From contig NZ_CP147250.1 of assembly GCF_017316305.2 (NCBI RefSeq), positions 2,541,001-2,605,000 on the forward strand: a DNA stretch of 64,000 bases. The letters are read 5' to 3'. The translations under genes and the position numbers were made by a program. The notes beneath the pieces are model-generated. The model was given only the letters and a program-made list of their open reading frames with translations, searched no databases and was not told the DNA's origin. Origin of the DNA: Enterococcus sp. DIV1094 (GTDB lineage Bacteria; Bacillota; Bacilli; Lactobacillales; Enterococcaceae). Below are positions 36,935 to 45,066 of the stretch, one piece after another (the first letter of the stretch is position 1; the number at the start of each line of letters is the position of its first letter).

Positions 36935-37370
36935 ATCTTAGACAGCGCTACTATATGGATGAAAGTGAATAAAACAGTTCAAATAAAAATCTTTTTGCTT
37001 TTTTTGTAGTCATGCGATGCTTTTTAGCTTGGAGACAACCAAATTTTGAACGTAAGATGACAGAAATGGCTACTCGCTCAATGAAACTTTGTATTCTTTG
37101 AAAGAGAGGTATGCAGAAAGAGTGAAACTGATTCTTATTGATCCGCTACAATACTGGGAGTACTTTGTTTAAATACAACTATAAATTTAAACATTCGATA
37201 TGAGTGAGCTATATTAAGAACAGGCTGGAAATTGCTAAATATATTAAAATCAATAGAACAATCATAAATCTTGATTTTAGTTTAAAATTTTAAGTATCGT
37301 TAGGGATAACGTGTGTACTTTCTATGTAACGTATTTAAATTACTGCGAAGAAATGATATAATCTATCATG
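36935..37370. other. AT-rich gene-free stretch
   Basis: More than 430 bases with no supportable gene on either strand. Base composition is visibly more AT-rich than the flanking core genes, marking the edge of the accessory pocket that follows. A promoter-like TTTAAA, 17 bases, TATAAT precedes the small gene at 37400. Confidence 0.4.
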
Positions 37371-37399
37371 TAGTTAATAATAATAAGGAGTCGGTATTT

Positions 37400-37564
37400 A
37401 TGGCAAACATAAGTTTAGAACGTCCAATTATTTTATCTAAAGAAGATGTCAAAATTATTGAAAATACGCACCCCACAAAAAAATACTATGACTTATTAGA
37501 AAAGAAATCTAGTGATCATAGTAGCAACAAGGATCAAGTGCCTAATTGGATGAGAAAAAAATAA
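37400..37564 (+). CDS. Small 54-residue protein paired with a GNAT-like gene (possible antitoxin)
   Basis: A 54-residue charged protein, ATG 37400 with AAGGAG upstream; the open frame to 37313 lacks a site. I do not recognise it. It ends one base before the ATG of the acetyltransferase-like gene, so the two are co-translated. A small protein in front of a GNAT enzyme is a frequent toxin-antitoxin layout, but no DNA-binding motif is obvious, so antitoxin is only a suggestion. Confidence 0.55.
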   Translation: MANISLERPIILSKEDVKIIENTHPTKKYYDLLEKKSSDHSSNKDQVPNWMRKK

Positions 37565-37565
37565 T

Positions 37566-38203
37566 ATGGACTATACTGTGATTTCATTAAGTAGACAGAT
37601 CAAAATGCTGGTTGAAGTTATTAAAGAAGAGGAAACTGAGATTGGAAATAAAGCTCTTAGAAAAAAGGTAAGAGAACGCTTTTCGAACTTTGTAGAAGCT
37701 TCTTTTTTTGTGAAAATAATTCAGAAATGACTGAATTTTTAAAACATGATGCCATACAAAAAGAGCTTTATCATGCGACAAGGACGTATTTGATTTTTAA
37801 AGATGAAATACAAGAACATCTCTTAGGTTTTTTTACGTTAGCAATCAAAGATTTAGATATTAGCAAGCTTGAGATAAAAGAGAAAAAGAAATTAGTTTTT
37901 AACGGGAAATCACCGAGTAAAGTGGGCGTTGCACCCTCTTATCTAATTGCTCATGTCGCAAAGAATGATTATTTTTCTCAAGAATTTTCAGGAGAAAAAA
38001 TCATTGAAGAAGCTTTATTAATTGTTGACGATGTTAGAAAATCAATTGGTGGAAAATTAATCATACTTGATAGTATTTGTATTCCAAAGGTGATGGATTT
38101 ATATAAACAATTTGGATTCCGTGAAATTGGAGAAACATTTACATCACAAATTGGACAAGAGCTACAGTTGATGGTGCTTTCAATGCCTAACTCATTAGAT
38201 TGA
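37566..38203 (+). pseudogene. GNAT-like acetyltransferase interrupted at a T7 run (frameshifted or recoded)
   Basis: The first frame runs from ATG 37566 to TGA 37728-37730 (54 residues). The rest continues in the -1 frame, open from about 37703 to 38203. Joining them at the seven T's (37703-37709) gives one protein of about 212 residues reading …E-A-S-F-F-C-E-N-N-S-E-M-T-E-F-L…, with a GNAT-like C-terminal part (V-A-P-S-Y-L-I-A, then L-Y-K-Q-F-G-F-R). The run is T TTT TTT in the zero frame, a canonical -1 slippery heptamer. One lost T, a sequencing error, phase variation and programmed frameshifting are all possible. Confidence 0.65.
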
Positions 38204-38229
38204 TAAGAGAACGCTTGGAAATAAATTAA

Positions 38230-38494
38230 TTAAGAGTATAGCATTTTTATGATAGGTTCTTTCTTGTAGACGAATTTTTTTGATTACATAAAACTTGTTG
38301 GTTTGCCAATTATATAAGCGATCTTTATCAGGCGCAGCCCAACCCAACCACGTGGGTCTCCAGGAACGTGGATATCGATATCTTTTGCTTGCCAGTCGAT
38401 ACGATAAACCTAAAGAACCTAGTAATAATGGAGTGATCTGGTGCTCGTTTAGTTTTTGAGTGATCAATAAAAATTCTTTGAAATGAAGTTCCAT
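38230..38494 (-). pseudogene. Decayed nucleotidyltransferase-like gene
   Basis: A minus-strand gene starts at ATG 38494 with a GGAG site. The first 30 residues read like an intact protein, ending G-S-L-G-L, the start of a nucleotidyltransferase GS motif. The expected D-I-D-I-H-V-P-G-D-P stretch lies in the +1 frame (about 38390-38345). The reading then seems to return to the first frame. The gene is also short at its 3' end. Frameshifts plus truncation make it a remnant. Confidence 0.55.
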
Positions 38495-38558
38495 GGATGG
38501 TCTCCTTTTTTATGATTGATTGTATTGTACGTCTAATCTCCAATTGAATCCTGAGACT

Positions 38559-38600
38559 AAAACCAGCTTCTAACAAAAAGAGGAGCTGGTTTTTCTTTTC
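38559..38600 (+). terminator. Terminator-like hairpin before the ASCH gene
   Basis: AAACCAGCT and AGCTGGTTT flank a 13-base loop, followed by TTCTTTTC. Confidence 0.6.
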
Positions 38601-38721
38601 TCTAAAAAAATGATACTGCATCAATCCAAATGTACGCTTTGCAAGCGTTTGATCTTGGTTCGCTTAGACTCTTATTATTTGTTACACTTGATTTACGATC
38701 TATCAGAAAGAAGGTGACTGT

Positions 38722-39192
38722 ATGAATCTAAAAGCACAAGAATATTGGGAACATTTTTGCTCAAAAAACGGTGTGGCGCACGCGTCACTCTATGAAATTC
38801 TTGCTTTTGGCAATACGAAAGAACACGCAGATGAATTAGCTGATCTGGTTTTAGCTGGAAAGAAAACGGGGACAAGCTCGGGTTATGAATTGTACCAGAT
38901 AGATAATGAACCACTACCTAAAGTTGGTGATTACTCTGTAGTTGTGAATGGGTCTGATGTACCGATGGGGATTATTCAAACGGTCGAAGTAGCGATCGTA
39001 CCTTGGAAAGAAATCACCGAAGAACAGGCAGCTACGGAGGGGGAAGGCGATCTATCTCTTGCTTATTGGCAAAAGGGGCATTACAAGTATTTCAAACCTT
39101 ATTATGAAGAACATGGACTCTTGCTCAATGAAGAAACGAAAATCGTCTTTGAACGATTCAGACTAGTTGATCGATATCAGCCGAATGAGTAA
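38722..39192 (+). CDS. ASCH domain protein
   Basis: A 156-residue protein with the ASCH pattern: L-V-L-A-G-K-K-T-G-T-S-S near residues 42-53, P-K-V-G-D near 70 and the late E-E-H-G region. ASCH proteins are related to PUA domains; some cut modified nucleosides. A role in RNA or nucleoside metabolism is inferred only. It heads a run of small same-strand genes (GNAT, fosX, GNAT) with short gaps. Confidence 0.82.
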   Translation: MNLKAQEYWEHFCSKNGVAHASLYEILAFGNTKEHADELADLVLAGKKTGTSSGYELYQIDNEPLPKVGDYSVVVNGSDVPMGIIQTVEVAIVPWKEITEEQAATEGEGDLSLAYWQKGHYKYFKPYYEEHGLLLNEETKIVFERFRLVDRYQPNE

Positions 39193-39202
39193 GGAGAGAT
39201 AA

Positions 39203-39661
39203 ATGCGAATTTATTTAGTAGAAGAAGTAGTAGAAAAGAAAAAAATCGTTCAAGAAATCTTGGATGACTTGCCAGAATGGTTTGGTTTACCTGATTCAAT
39301 AAAAGAATATGTCGAGGAATGCCAGAAGTTCCTGTTGTGGGTTCTTAAAGAAAATGGTCAATCGATTGGGTTTATCAGTTTGAAAGAAACAAGCAAAGCC
39401 ACCGGTGAGGTCTATTGTATGGGTGTCAAAAAGGCCTATCATCATCAAGGAATAGGAAAGCGATTGCTACAGGAACTACAATCGTATGCCAAGGAACATT
39501 ATAAGTTCTTACAAGTAAAAACAGTCGCTGAAGGAACATATGATACTTATGATCAAACGATTCGATTTTACCGAACAATGGGCTTTGTTGAATTAGAAGT
39601 ATTCCCTACGCTATGGGATGCATGGAATCCATGCTTGGTAATGATCAAAAGTCTTAACTAG
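39203..39661 (+). CDS. GNAT family N-acetyltransferase
   Basis: A 152-residue GNAT protein with the acetyl-CoA loop near H-H-Q-G-I-G-K-R-L-L (about residues 91-100) and F-Y-R-T-M-G-F near 127-133. Substrate unknown. It lies 10 bases after the ASCH gene and 14 before fosX, so it is probably in one transcript with them. Confidence 0.85.
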   Translation: MRIYLVEEVVEKKKIVQEILDDLPEWFGLPDSIKEYVEECQKFLLWVLKENGQSIGFISLKETSKATGEVYCMGVKKAYHHQGIGKRLLQELQSYAKEHYKFLQVKTVAEGTYDTYDQTIRFYRTMGFVELEVFPTLWDAWNPCLVMIKSLN

Positions 39662-39675
39662 AAAAGGGGACAAAG

Positions 39676-40074
39676 ATGAAACTCTCACATATGACATTTA
39701 TCGTACGTGATCTAAGTCGTTCGACGGAAATATTTACGGAGATTTTTGCTGCAAAAGAAGTGTATTCAAGTAAGGAAAAGCAATATTCTTTATTTCCAGA
39801 AAAATTCTTTTTGATCGATGATCTATGGGTCGCACTGATGGAAGATCAGCAAGTGAAACTTCCGAAAACTTATAACCATATCGCTTTTGAGATTGCTCCT
39901 GAACAAATTCCATTGTATAAAGAAAAACTTTATCAGCTGGATCTCAAAATTGAAGAAGGTCGTTCGCGCGTATCAGGAGAAGGGGAATCGATTTATTTTT
40001 ATGATGACGATGATCATTTGTTTGAACTTCATGCGGGGAATTTAGCTGATCGTCTGAAGAAGTATGAAGAATAA
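39676..40074 (+). CDS. fosX: Fosfomycin resistance hydrolase FosX
   Basis: A 132-residue vicinal-oxygen-chelate enzyme closely resembling Listeria FosX in length and sequence (for example E-K-F-F-L-I, Y-N-H-I-A-F and F-E-L-H-A-G). The metal ligands His5, His68 and Glu117 and the catalytic base Glu42 are all present at matching positions. FosX opens the epoxide of fosfomycin with water, using Mn2+. That glutamate separates it from FosA and FosB, which use thiols. It lies in a run of small genes, with no mobile element nearby. Confidence 0.9.
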   Translation: MKLSHMTFIVRDLSRSTEIFTEIFAAKEVYSSKEKQYSLFPEKFFLIDDLWVALMEDQQVKLPKTYNHIAFEIAPEQIPLYKEKLYQLDLKIEEGRSRVSGEGESIYFYDDDDHLFELHAGNLADRLKKYEE

Positions 40075-40096
40075 CTAAAAGTTTAGGAGCAATGGT

Positions 40097-40543
40097 ATGA
40101 TCAAAAAAGTGCAAAAGCTAGACCAACAGATGATGGATCGACTACTTACTATTTGGTTAAAGACCAATGTCGAAACACATGATTTTATTGATGCGACCTA
40201 TTGGCATGAGAAAAAAGTTTTGCTAAAAAAAGAGTTGCCGAAAGCAGAAATCTATTATTATGAAATTGAAGGTCAGATCGTTGGTTTTATGGGAATCATA
40301 GATGAATCTTATTTAGCTGGTATTTTTGTCGATTCAATGTTTCAGAATAAAAAAATCGGCCAAAAATTGATTGAAGCAGCGAAAAAAGAAAAGGAACGAA
40401 TAGCCTTACATGTTTATCATAAGAATCAACGAGCGATACGCTTTTACGATAGAAATGGCTTTAGAAAAGTGGCTGAACAAATCGATGAATCAACGAATGA
40501 AAAGGAATATCTCATGGTCTGGGAGAGAACTGAACAGATTTAA
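40097..40543 (+). CDS. GNAT family N-acetyltransferase
   Basis: A 148-residue GNAT protein with an acetyl-CoA loop near Q-N-K-K-I-G-Q-K-L-I (about residues 83-92) and the terminal F-Y-D-R-N-G-F motif near 116-122. Some relatives modify peptides or small amines; the substrate here cannot be told. It ends the ASCH-GNAT-fosX-GNAT run, with a terminator 36 bases after it. Confidence 0.85.
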   Translation: MIKKVQKLDQQMMDRLLTIWLKTNVETHDFIDATYWHEKKVLLKKELPKAEIYYYEIEGQIVGFMGIIDESYLAGIFVDSMFQNKKIGQKLIEAAKKEKERIALHVYHKNQRAIRFYDRNGFRKVAEQIDESTNEKEYLMVWERTEQI

Positions 40544-40578
40544 TGAGTACAAAAATCGCTTGCTCCGATTCCAAATAG

Positions 40579-40622
40579 TAAAAAAACAAGATCCATCCTT
40601 GAAGGCAGATCTTGTTTTTTTG
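40579..40622. terminator. Bidirectional terminator between the GNAT and XRE genes
   Basis: AAAAAACAAGATC and GATCTTGTTTTTT form a stem with A/T runs on both sides. Confidence 0.8.
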
Positions 40623-40630
40623 CTTGATTA

Positions 40631-41209
40631 CTAGCGATTGAAAAGTATAAATGGCAAACTTGCGAGTAATGCGATCACTCCACAGACGAGCGCAAACAAA
40701 ATGACGATTCCTGCCTTTTCAATTAGACTTCTGGTCTTGTATCTTTGTTTACGAAGAGGTTCGACATCTTTGTTCTCCATGAAAGCAACGATTTCTTTGT
40801 AGGTTTTGATATTTTCTTGTTTTTTGAGTCGATCGACTTTTATTGCACCGTACATGCTGATGGTCCAAAAAAGCAAGGGAAGCATAAGTCGCCAAATCCC
40901 AGGTAAAAACAAGGATGGTCCTACTGAAATCAAGGTGAGAAGCATAAAGCCTAACATGACCTTGGTATATTTGTTTATTTCAGAAAGTGGTATATTTTCT
41001 TTCATCTTTTCTACATCTCCTTTGACTAATTCATCTAAAGAAACGTCAAATAAGACACTCATCAATAGTAGATTATGAATATCGGGATAGCTGCGCTCAT
41101 TCTCCCAGTTTGAAATCGTTTGTCTTGAAACATATAACTTTTCTGCTAATTCTTCTTGGGAGAAAGCTAACTGTTTACGATATTTTTTGATTTGATGACT
41201 TAAGTCCAT
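40631..41209 (-). CDS. XRE-family regulator with C-terminal membrane segments
   Basis: A 192-residue protein. Residues 1-65 are a Cro/CI helix-turn-helix (S-Q-E-E-L-A-E-K-L, S-R-Q-T-I-S-N-W-E). Two or three membrane segments follow (about 95-130 and 170-190), so it is a membrane-tethered regulator. The start at 41209 follows AAGGAG; the frame extends to 41257. Its target is unknown. Confidence 0.82.
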   Translation of the reverse strand: MDLSHQIKKYRKQLAFSQEELAEKLYVSRQTISNWENERSYPDIHNLLLMSVLFDVSLDELVKGDVEKMKENIPLSEINKYTKVMLGFMLLTLISVGPSLFLPGIWRLMLPLLFWTISMYGAIKVDRLKKQENIKTYKEIVAFMENKDVEPLRKQRYKTRSLIEKAGIVILFALVCGVIALLASLPFILFNR

Positions 41210-41419
41210 CGTATCCGCTCCTTCTGATCTCAGCATAAATGAAAAGGCAAAAATCAACGATCAAAGGTTTTTGTCATTGGCGAAATCAACGTGTAAAAAG
41301 TCTTTGACATGTTTGTAAATGCTGATAAATCAATCTTTTTCGTTTTCTAATTTTATGTAAGATTATGACTATTTTTTTCGTGAACTGTCTCTTTTTTGTC
41401 GTTAAGAGCAATCTGCGTC

Positions 41420-41443
41420 TAAGTTTATGATATCATAAACTTA
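41420..41443 (+). promoter_or_regulatory. Perfect 24-bp palindrome upstream of arsC (probable operator)
   Basis: Both halves read TAAGTTTATGAT toward the centre. It lies about 30-35 bases before the arsC-like start. TATGAT inside it, with TTAAGA 18 bases upstream, could be the -10, so a bound regulator would repress. No ArsR-type gene is next to it. Confidence 0.6.
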
Positions 41444-41471
41444 ATCCTTAAAGGAAAAGCGGAATGGAGGA

Positions 41472-41909
41472 ATGGTTTTGGACAAAACAACAGATGTGAA
41501 AAAGAAACTCTATTTTTTATGTACAGGTAATTCTTGCAGAAGTCAGATTGCCGAAGGGTACGGGCATGAATATTTGACGGATCAATTTGAAGTTCGGAGT
41601 GCTGGAGTGGAGACACACGGCTTGAATCCACGAGCAGTCAAAGTGATGGCAGAAGATGGAGTCGATATTACAAGTCAAACATCCGACTTGATTGATCCGG
41701 ATTATTTTAACGATGCAGATTTAATTATCACACTGTGCGGAGATGCGTTGGATAAATGCCCGGTGATTCCTGCTCATATTCGCCATGAACATTGGGATCT
41801 AGAAGATCCAGCGAAAGCTACTGGGACAGAAGAAGAGATTATCGCTGAATTTAGAAAAACTCGCGAAATCATCAAAGACAAGATCAAGGCTGTTGCTAAC
41901 AAAGCCTAG
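41472..41909 (+). CDS. arsC: Thioredoxin-linked arsenate reductase ArsC (low-molecular-weight phosphatase fold)
   Basis: A 145-residue protein with the P-loop C-T-G-N-S-C-R-S near residues 19-26. The redox pair C-G-D-A-L-D-K-C is near 93-100, matching the three-cysteine mechanism of thioredoxin-linked ArsC (S. aureus pI258 type). It would reduce arsenate to arsenite. No arsB or arsR is adjacent. ATG 41472 and TTG 41478 are both possible; a GGAGG site fits the TTG better. Confidence 0.87.
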   Translation: MVLDKTTDVKKKLYFLCTGNSCRSQIAEGYGHEYLTDQFEVRSAGVETHGLNPRAVKVMAEDGVDITSQTSDLIDPDYFNDADLIITLCGDALDKCPVIPAHIRHEHWDLEDPAKATGTEEEIIAEFRKTREIIKDKIKAVANKA

Positions 41910-41988
41910 GGTGTATTGATTATTGTGGTCTAAGAAAAATCAAGTGATGATTGTACGAACCTTGTAAACTAAGTAGTGAGGTGAGAGG

Positions 41989-42855
41989 ATGAAAGAATTG
42001 AACGAACTGATCGCTTACATCGAAGAACGCTTAACAAGTGAGATCAAGTTAGAAGAAGTGGCACGACGATTGGGTATTTCAGAATATCATTTGAAACGGA
42101 CTTTCTCGTTTGTTGCGGGGATATCTTTGTCGGAGTATATCAAGAATCGGCGACTTGCTTGTGCCAATGAAGATCTTGCTAAAGGTGAAAGTGCAACAGT
42201 TACAGCTTTTAAATATGGCTATCAAACGTTAGAAGGTTTTTCGAGAGCGTTTCGTGACTGGACAGGCTACTTGCCTTCAGAAGTCAAAAAAGCAGGAGTT
42301 TATAAATCTTATCCTAAACTTGCCTTTCACTTAGAAATCAAGGGAGGAAACTCAATGGATTACCGAATTGAAGAAAAAGATGCCTTTGCAATTGTCGGAG
42401 TATCAAAACGTGTACCGATCCAATTTGAAGGAGTCAACCAAGCAATTATCGAATTAGCAAAATCAATCACAGAAGAACAAAAAGAGGAAATGCACGCGTT
42501 GGGTGATCTCGCACCTTATCAAGTGGTGAATGCTTCCTTTCAATTCGATGAAAGACGCTTGGAAGAAAAGGGCGATTTGACACACATGATCGGTTTCTTA
42601 ACCTCAAAAATCGACCATTGTGAAAGTTTACAGCAACGGATCATTCCTGCACACACATGGGCTATTTTTCCAAATCAAGGACCTTTTCCAGAAGTCTTAC
42701 AGACGACGATGGCAAATATTTTCTCAGAATGGCTGCCAACCTCTGGATATGAGTTGGTTGAAGCACCCGAGATCTCATTTACCAAATGGCTTGATCAAGA
42801 AGAGGCCTATAGTGAAGTGTGGATCGCTGTCACAAAACAGAATACAAATCGTTGA
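41989..42855 (+). CDS. AraC-family regulator with GyrI-like effector-binding domain
   Basis: A 288-residue protein. Residues 1-105 hold two helix-turn-helices of the AraC/XylS type (E-E-V-A-R-R-L-G-I-S-E-Y-H-L-K-R-T-F; F-S-R-A-F-R-D-W). Residues 125-288 form a GyrI-like/AraC effector-binding domain, which binds hydrophobic or multidrug ligands in relatives. Targets are unknown. ATG 41989 lies after GTGAGGTGAGAGG. Confidence 0.87.
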   Translation: MKELNELIAYIEERLTSEIKLEEVARRLGISEYHLKRTFSFVAGISLSEYIKNRRLACANEDLAKGESATVTAFKYGYQTLEGFSRAFRDWTGYLPSEVKKAGVYKSYPKLAFHLEIKGGNSMDYRIEEKDAFAIVGVSKRVPIQFEGVNQAIIELAKSITEEQKEEMHALGDLAPYQVVNASFQFDERRLEEKGDLTHMIGFLTSKIDHCESLQQRIIPAHTWAIFPNQGPFPEVLQTTMANIFSEWLPTSGYELVEAPEISFTKWLDQEEAYSEVWIAVTKQNTNR

Positions 42856-42859
42856 ATCA

Positions 42860-42918
42860 AACGAGTAGTATCAGAGAATGGTAGTTCATTCTAGGATATT
42901 ACTCGTCTTTTTTTGAGA
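42860..42918 (+). terminator. Terminator after the AraC-family gene
   Basis: ACGAGTAGTATC and GGATATTACTCGT pair around an inner hairpin, followed by CTTTTTTT. Confidence 0.7.
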
Positions 42919-42946
42919 AATCAGGCATACTAGAATTATAGTTTGA

Positions 42947-42961
42947 TTGGAAACGTTTTAA
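42947..42961 (+). promoter_or_regulatory. cre-like site upstream of the ClbS/DfsB gene
   Basis: TTGGAAACGTTTTAA fits the CcpA consensus WTGNAANCGNWNNCW at 14 of 15 positions. It lies just downstream of a possible promoter (TTGAGA, 18 bases, TATAGT), where CcpA would repress. Confidence 0.35.
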
Positions 42962-42993
42962 AACGAATGTGATTTTTTGATAAGGAGAAGTTT

Positions 42994-43572
42994 ATGAGAC
43001 CAAAGTCAAGAGAGGAATTATTGACACTCGCAGCTGAAAATTATGAGAAGTTAAATCAGTTGATTGAGTCAGTACCGATTGAACAAAGAGAAGCAACCTT
43101 CGATTTCGATGAAGCATTTCTAGAAAAGAAAAAAGAAACGCATTGGCGAAGGGATCAAACGATCAAAGATGTGTTGATCCATCTCTATGAATGGCATTGT
43201 TTGCTATTGAAATGGGTGACACATAATCAACTAGACGAAGCAATTTCTTTTATACCAGAACCATATAATTGGCGAACGATTCCTGAAATGAATCGTGGGT
43301 TTACTAAAAAGCATAAGTCTACTACCTTAGAACAAGCGACTGACTGGTTCAAGAATAGTCATGAAGAAGTGATGCGATTGGTTCAAAGCTTCGATAATGA
43401 TCAGCTATTCCAAAAAAATCAATATCCTTGGGTGGGGAATACGACGCTAGGCAGTTATTTTGTATCTTCTACATCGAGTCACTATGATTGGGCAATCAAA
43501 AAAATCAAACAAAGTCAAAAGCAGAAGCAAAAAACAAAGGCAGTTAACGCAGAAAAAGAGCAAAAAAAATAG
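42994..43572 (+). CDS. ClbS/DfsB family four-helix protein
   Basis: A 192-residue helical protein of the ClbS/DfsB (DUF1706) group, with H-L-Y-E-W-H near residues 68-73, W-R-T-I-P-E-M-N and S-S-H-Y-D-W-A near 160. ClbS itself hydrolyses colibactin; relatives have no set function. A Lys/Gln-rich tail ends the protein. ATG 42994 follows AAGGAG. Confidence 0.82.
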   Translation: MRPKSREELLTLAAENYEKLNQLIESVPIEQREATFDFDEAFLEKKKETHWRRDQTIKDVLIHLYEWHCLLLKWVTHNQLDEAISFIPEPYNWRTIPEMNRGFTKKHKSTTLEQATDWFKNSHEEVMRLVQSFDNDQLFQKNQYPWVGNTTLGSYFVSSTSSHYDWAIKKIKQSQKQKQKTKAVNAEKEQKK

Positions 43573-43600
43573 GAATCTATAAGATTCCCATTTTTCAAAC
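43562..43600 (-). terminator. Terminator of the LysM protein gene
   Basis: On the minus strand GGGAATC-TTATA-GATTCC is followed by TATTTTTTTT. It overlaps the end of the convergent ClbS gene. Confidence 0.6.
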
Positions 43601-43609
43601 TCGCTCTTT

Positions 43610-44224
43610 TTAGTACCAACCGTTAGCTAACCAGAAAGCTTTTGCTGCGTCCCAAGAGCCATAACGAGAGGCAACATATTGTTCTGCAACTCTTTCTTGG
43701 TTGGCAGCTGAGTAGTCACCATTCAAGTAAGAAGAGTCTAATTGGTAACGGCCGATGTAGCGTCCGTTTGTTGCTGTGTAAGAACCGCTAGATTCTTTTT
43801 GTGCGATCCATTCTTTCGCATCGTTTGTACCAGTCGAAACTGCCACTTCAGCAGCAGGAGCTTGTTCAACAACTGGTGCTTGTTCGACTACTGGAGTTTG
43901 TTCCACTACAGGTGTTTCCACAACTGGAGTAGTTTCTTGAACAGGAGCAGCAGGAGCTTGAGTAGCTACAGGAGCTGTTTTTTGTTCGCCAGTAGGAATT
44001 GTTAGTTCTTGACCTGAAAAGATCAGGTGAATGTTTGAGATTGAGTTTGCTTCGGCAATTGTTTGGATCAAGGAGTTGTCACCAACGTATTTTTGAGAAA
44101 TCGTTGATAAAGTATCACCTGATTGAACAGTGTAGGCTTCGTCTGCATGTGCAGAAGTACCCATAAATAAAGCAGCGCCGGCAGCCAAAGTTGTTCCAAA
44201 AAGAATTGTTTTAAGTGATTTCAT
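43610..44224 (-). CDS. Secreted LysM wall protein with aggregation-promoting-factor/SLT-like C-terminus
   Basis: A 204-residue protein: signal peptide (1-27, ending S-A-H-A), LysM domain (about 29-75, Y-T-V-Q-S-G-D-T-L), a Pro/Val/Glu linker of repeated V-V-E-Q-x-P units (about 85-130). The C-terminal domain carries W-I-A-Q-K-E-S-S-G-S-Y and ends G-W-Y, like lactobacillar Apf and Rpf-like lytic transglycosylases. It binds peptidoglycan and may cut it. It is monocistronic with a strong GGAGA site. Confidence 0.87.
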   Translation of the reverse strand: MKSLKTILFGTTLAAGAALFMGTSAHADEAYTVQSGDTLSTISQKYVGDNSLIQTIAEANSISNIHLIFSGQELTIPTGEQKTAPVATQAPAAPVQETTPVVETPVVEQTPVVEQAPVVEQAPAAEVAVSTGTNDAKEWIAQKESSGSYTATNGRYIGRYQLDSSYLNGDYSAANQERVAEQYVASRYGSWDAAKAFWLANGWY

Positions 44225-44564
44225 GAAAGATCTCCTTCGTGTTTTAAAAAGTTATTTGATTAGCTGTTTCGCTAACGAGTAATACTTTAACACGCGATCA
44301 TATTTCATAGGTGAAAGATACGTGACAGTTTGTGACAAAAGTGCATTTTATGTAACAAATGTATGTTTAAATAATGTGCGTTTTAATTAGAAAAAAATCA
44401 TAAATGGATAATCATGCGCTTCTGACATTTGTTTTTTATTAGAAAGATTCAAAAATGAAAAAACGAAAAAGACGCAAATTATTTTTCACGAACCAAGAAA
44501 AAAGTGAATTTTTTATAAAATTCGTACAAAATGATACACTAAAAGATATAAGGAGGCGGTACTA
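44225..44564. other. Divergent regulatory region between the LysM gene and uspA
   Basis: 340 bases without a gene. GTGACA occurs twice 10 bases apart (44322-44327 and 44332-44337; TGTCAC on the LysM strand), about 100 bases before the LysM start, which could be a regulator site. An AAGGAGGCGG site precedes the uspA start. Confidence 0.4.
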
Positions 44565-44999
44565 ATGGGTAAAATGTATAATAAAATAATGGTGGCAATT
44601 GATGGTTCAGCGAAAGCAGAGAAGGCTTTTGCTGAAGCTTTAGAGTTAGCGAGGGATAACCAGGCGGAGTTATTGATCGTTTCGATCATCAATAAAATTG
44701 AATTGACGCATAGCGCCTATGCATTCTCAAAAATCTATGCAGAAGAAAAGCAAAAAACGGAAGTAGAATTATTGAAGAGAATCAATGATGCAAAAGAATT
44801 TGGTATCGAAACGATCCATGCAATCGTCGAAACTGGTGATCCGAGAACATTGATCGCTACAGTATTGCCAAAACAAGAGTCGATCGATTTGATCGTGATG
44901 GGTGCAACTGGTAAAGGATCGATCCAACAAGCATTGGTAGGATCAACAGCTTCTTATGTAGTGACACATGCGCCATGTAATGTATTAGTAGTAAAATAA
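44565..44999 (+). CDS. Universal stress protein UspA family
   Basis: A 144-residue UspA-fold protein beginning K-I-M-V-A-I-D-G-S near residues 6-14. It ends with the ATP-binding pattern G-A-T-G-K-G-S-I-Q-Q-A-L-V-G-S-T-A near 112-128. Such proteins are induced in stress and stationary phase; the exact role is unclear. Monocistronic. Confidence 0.9.
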   Translation: MGKMYNKIMVAIDGSAKAEKAFAEALELARDNQAELLIVSIINKIELTHSAYAFSKIYAEEKQKTEVELLKRINDAKEFGIETIHAIVETGDPRTLIATVLPKQESIDLIVMGATGKGSIQQALVGSTASYVVTHAPCNVLVVK

Positions 45000-45009
45000 A
45001 TAGTAAGAA

Positions 45010-45046
45010 TGAAAGCTGCGTTGTTCAAATTCAACGTGGCTTTTTT
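45010..45046 (+). terminator. Terminator after uspA
   Basis: AAGCTGCGTTG pairs with CAACGTGGCTT, followed by TTTT. Confidence 0.75.
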
Positions 45047-45066
45047 AGTGTAAACAGCTAGATAGT

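Noticed and set aside
36935..37370. Possible hidden gene or tRNA in the AT-rich gap.
   Set aside because: No frame over about 30 codons with an RBS and no cloverleaf-like fold was found by eye.
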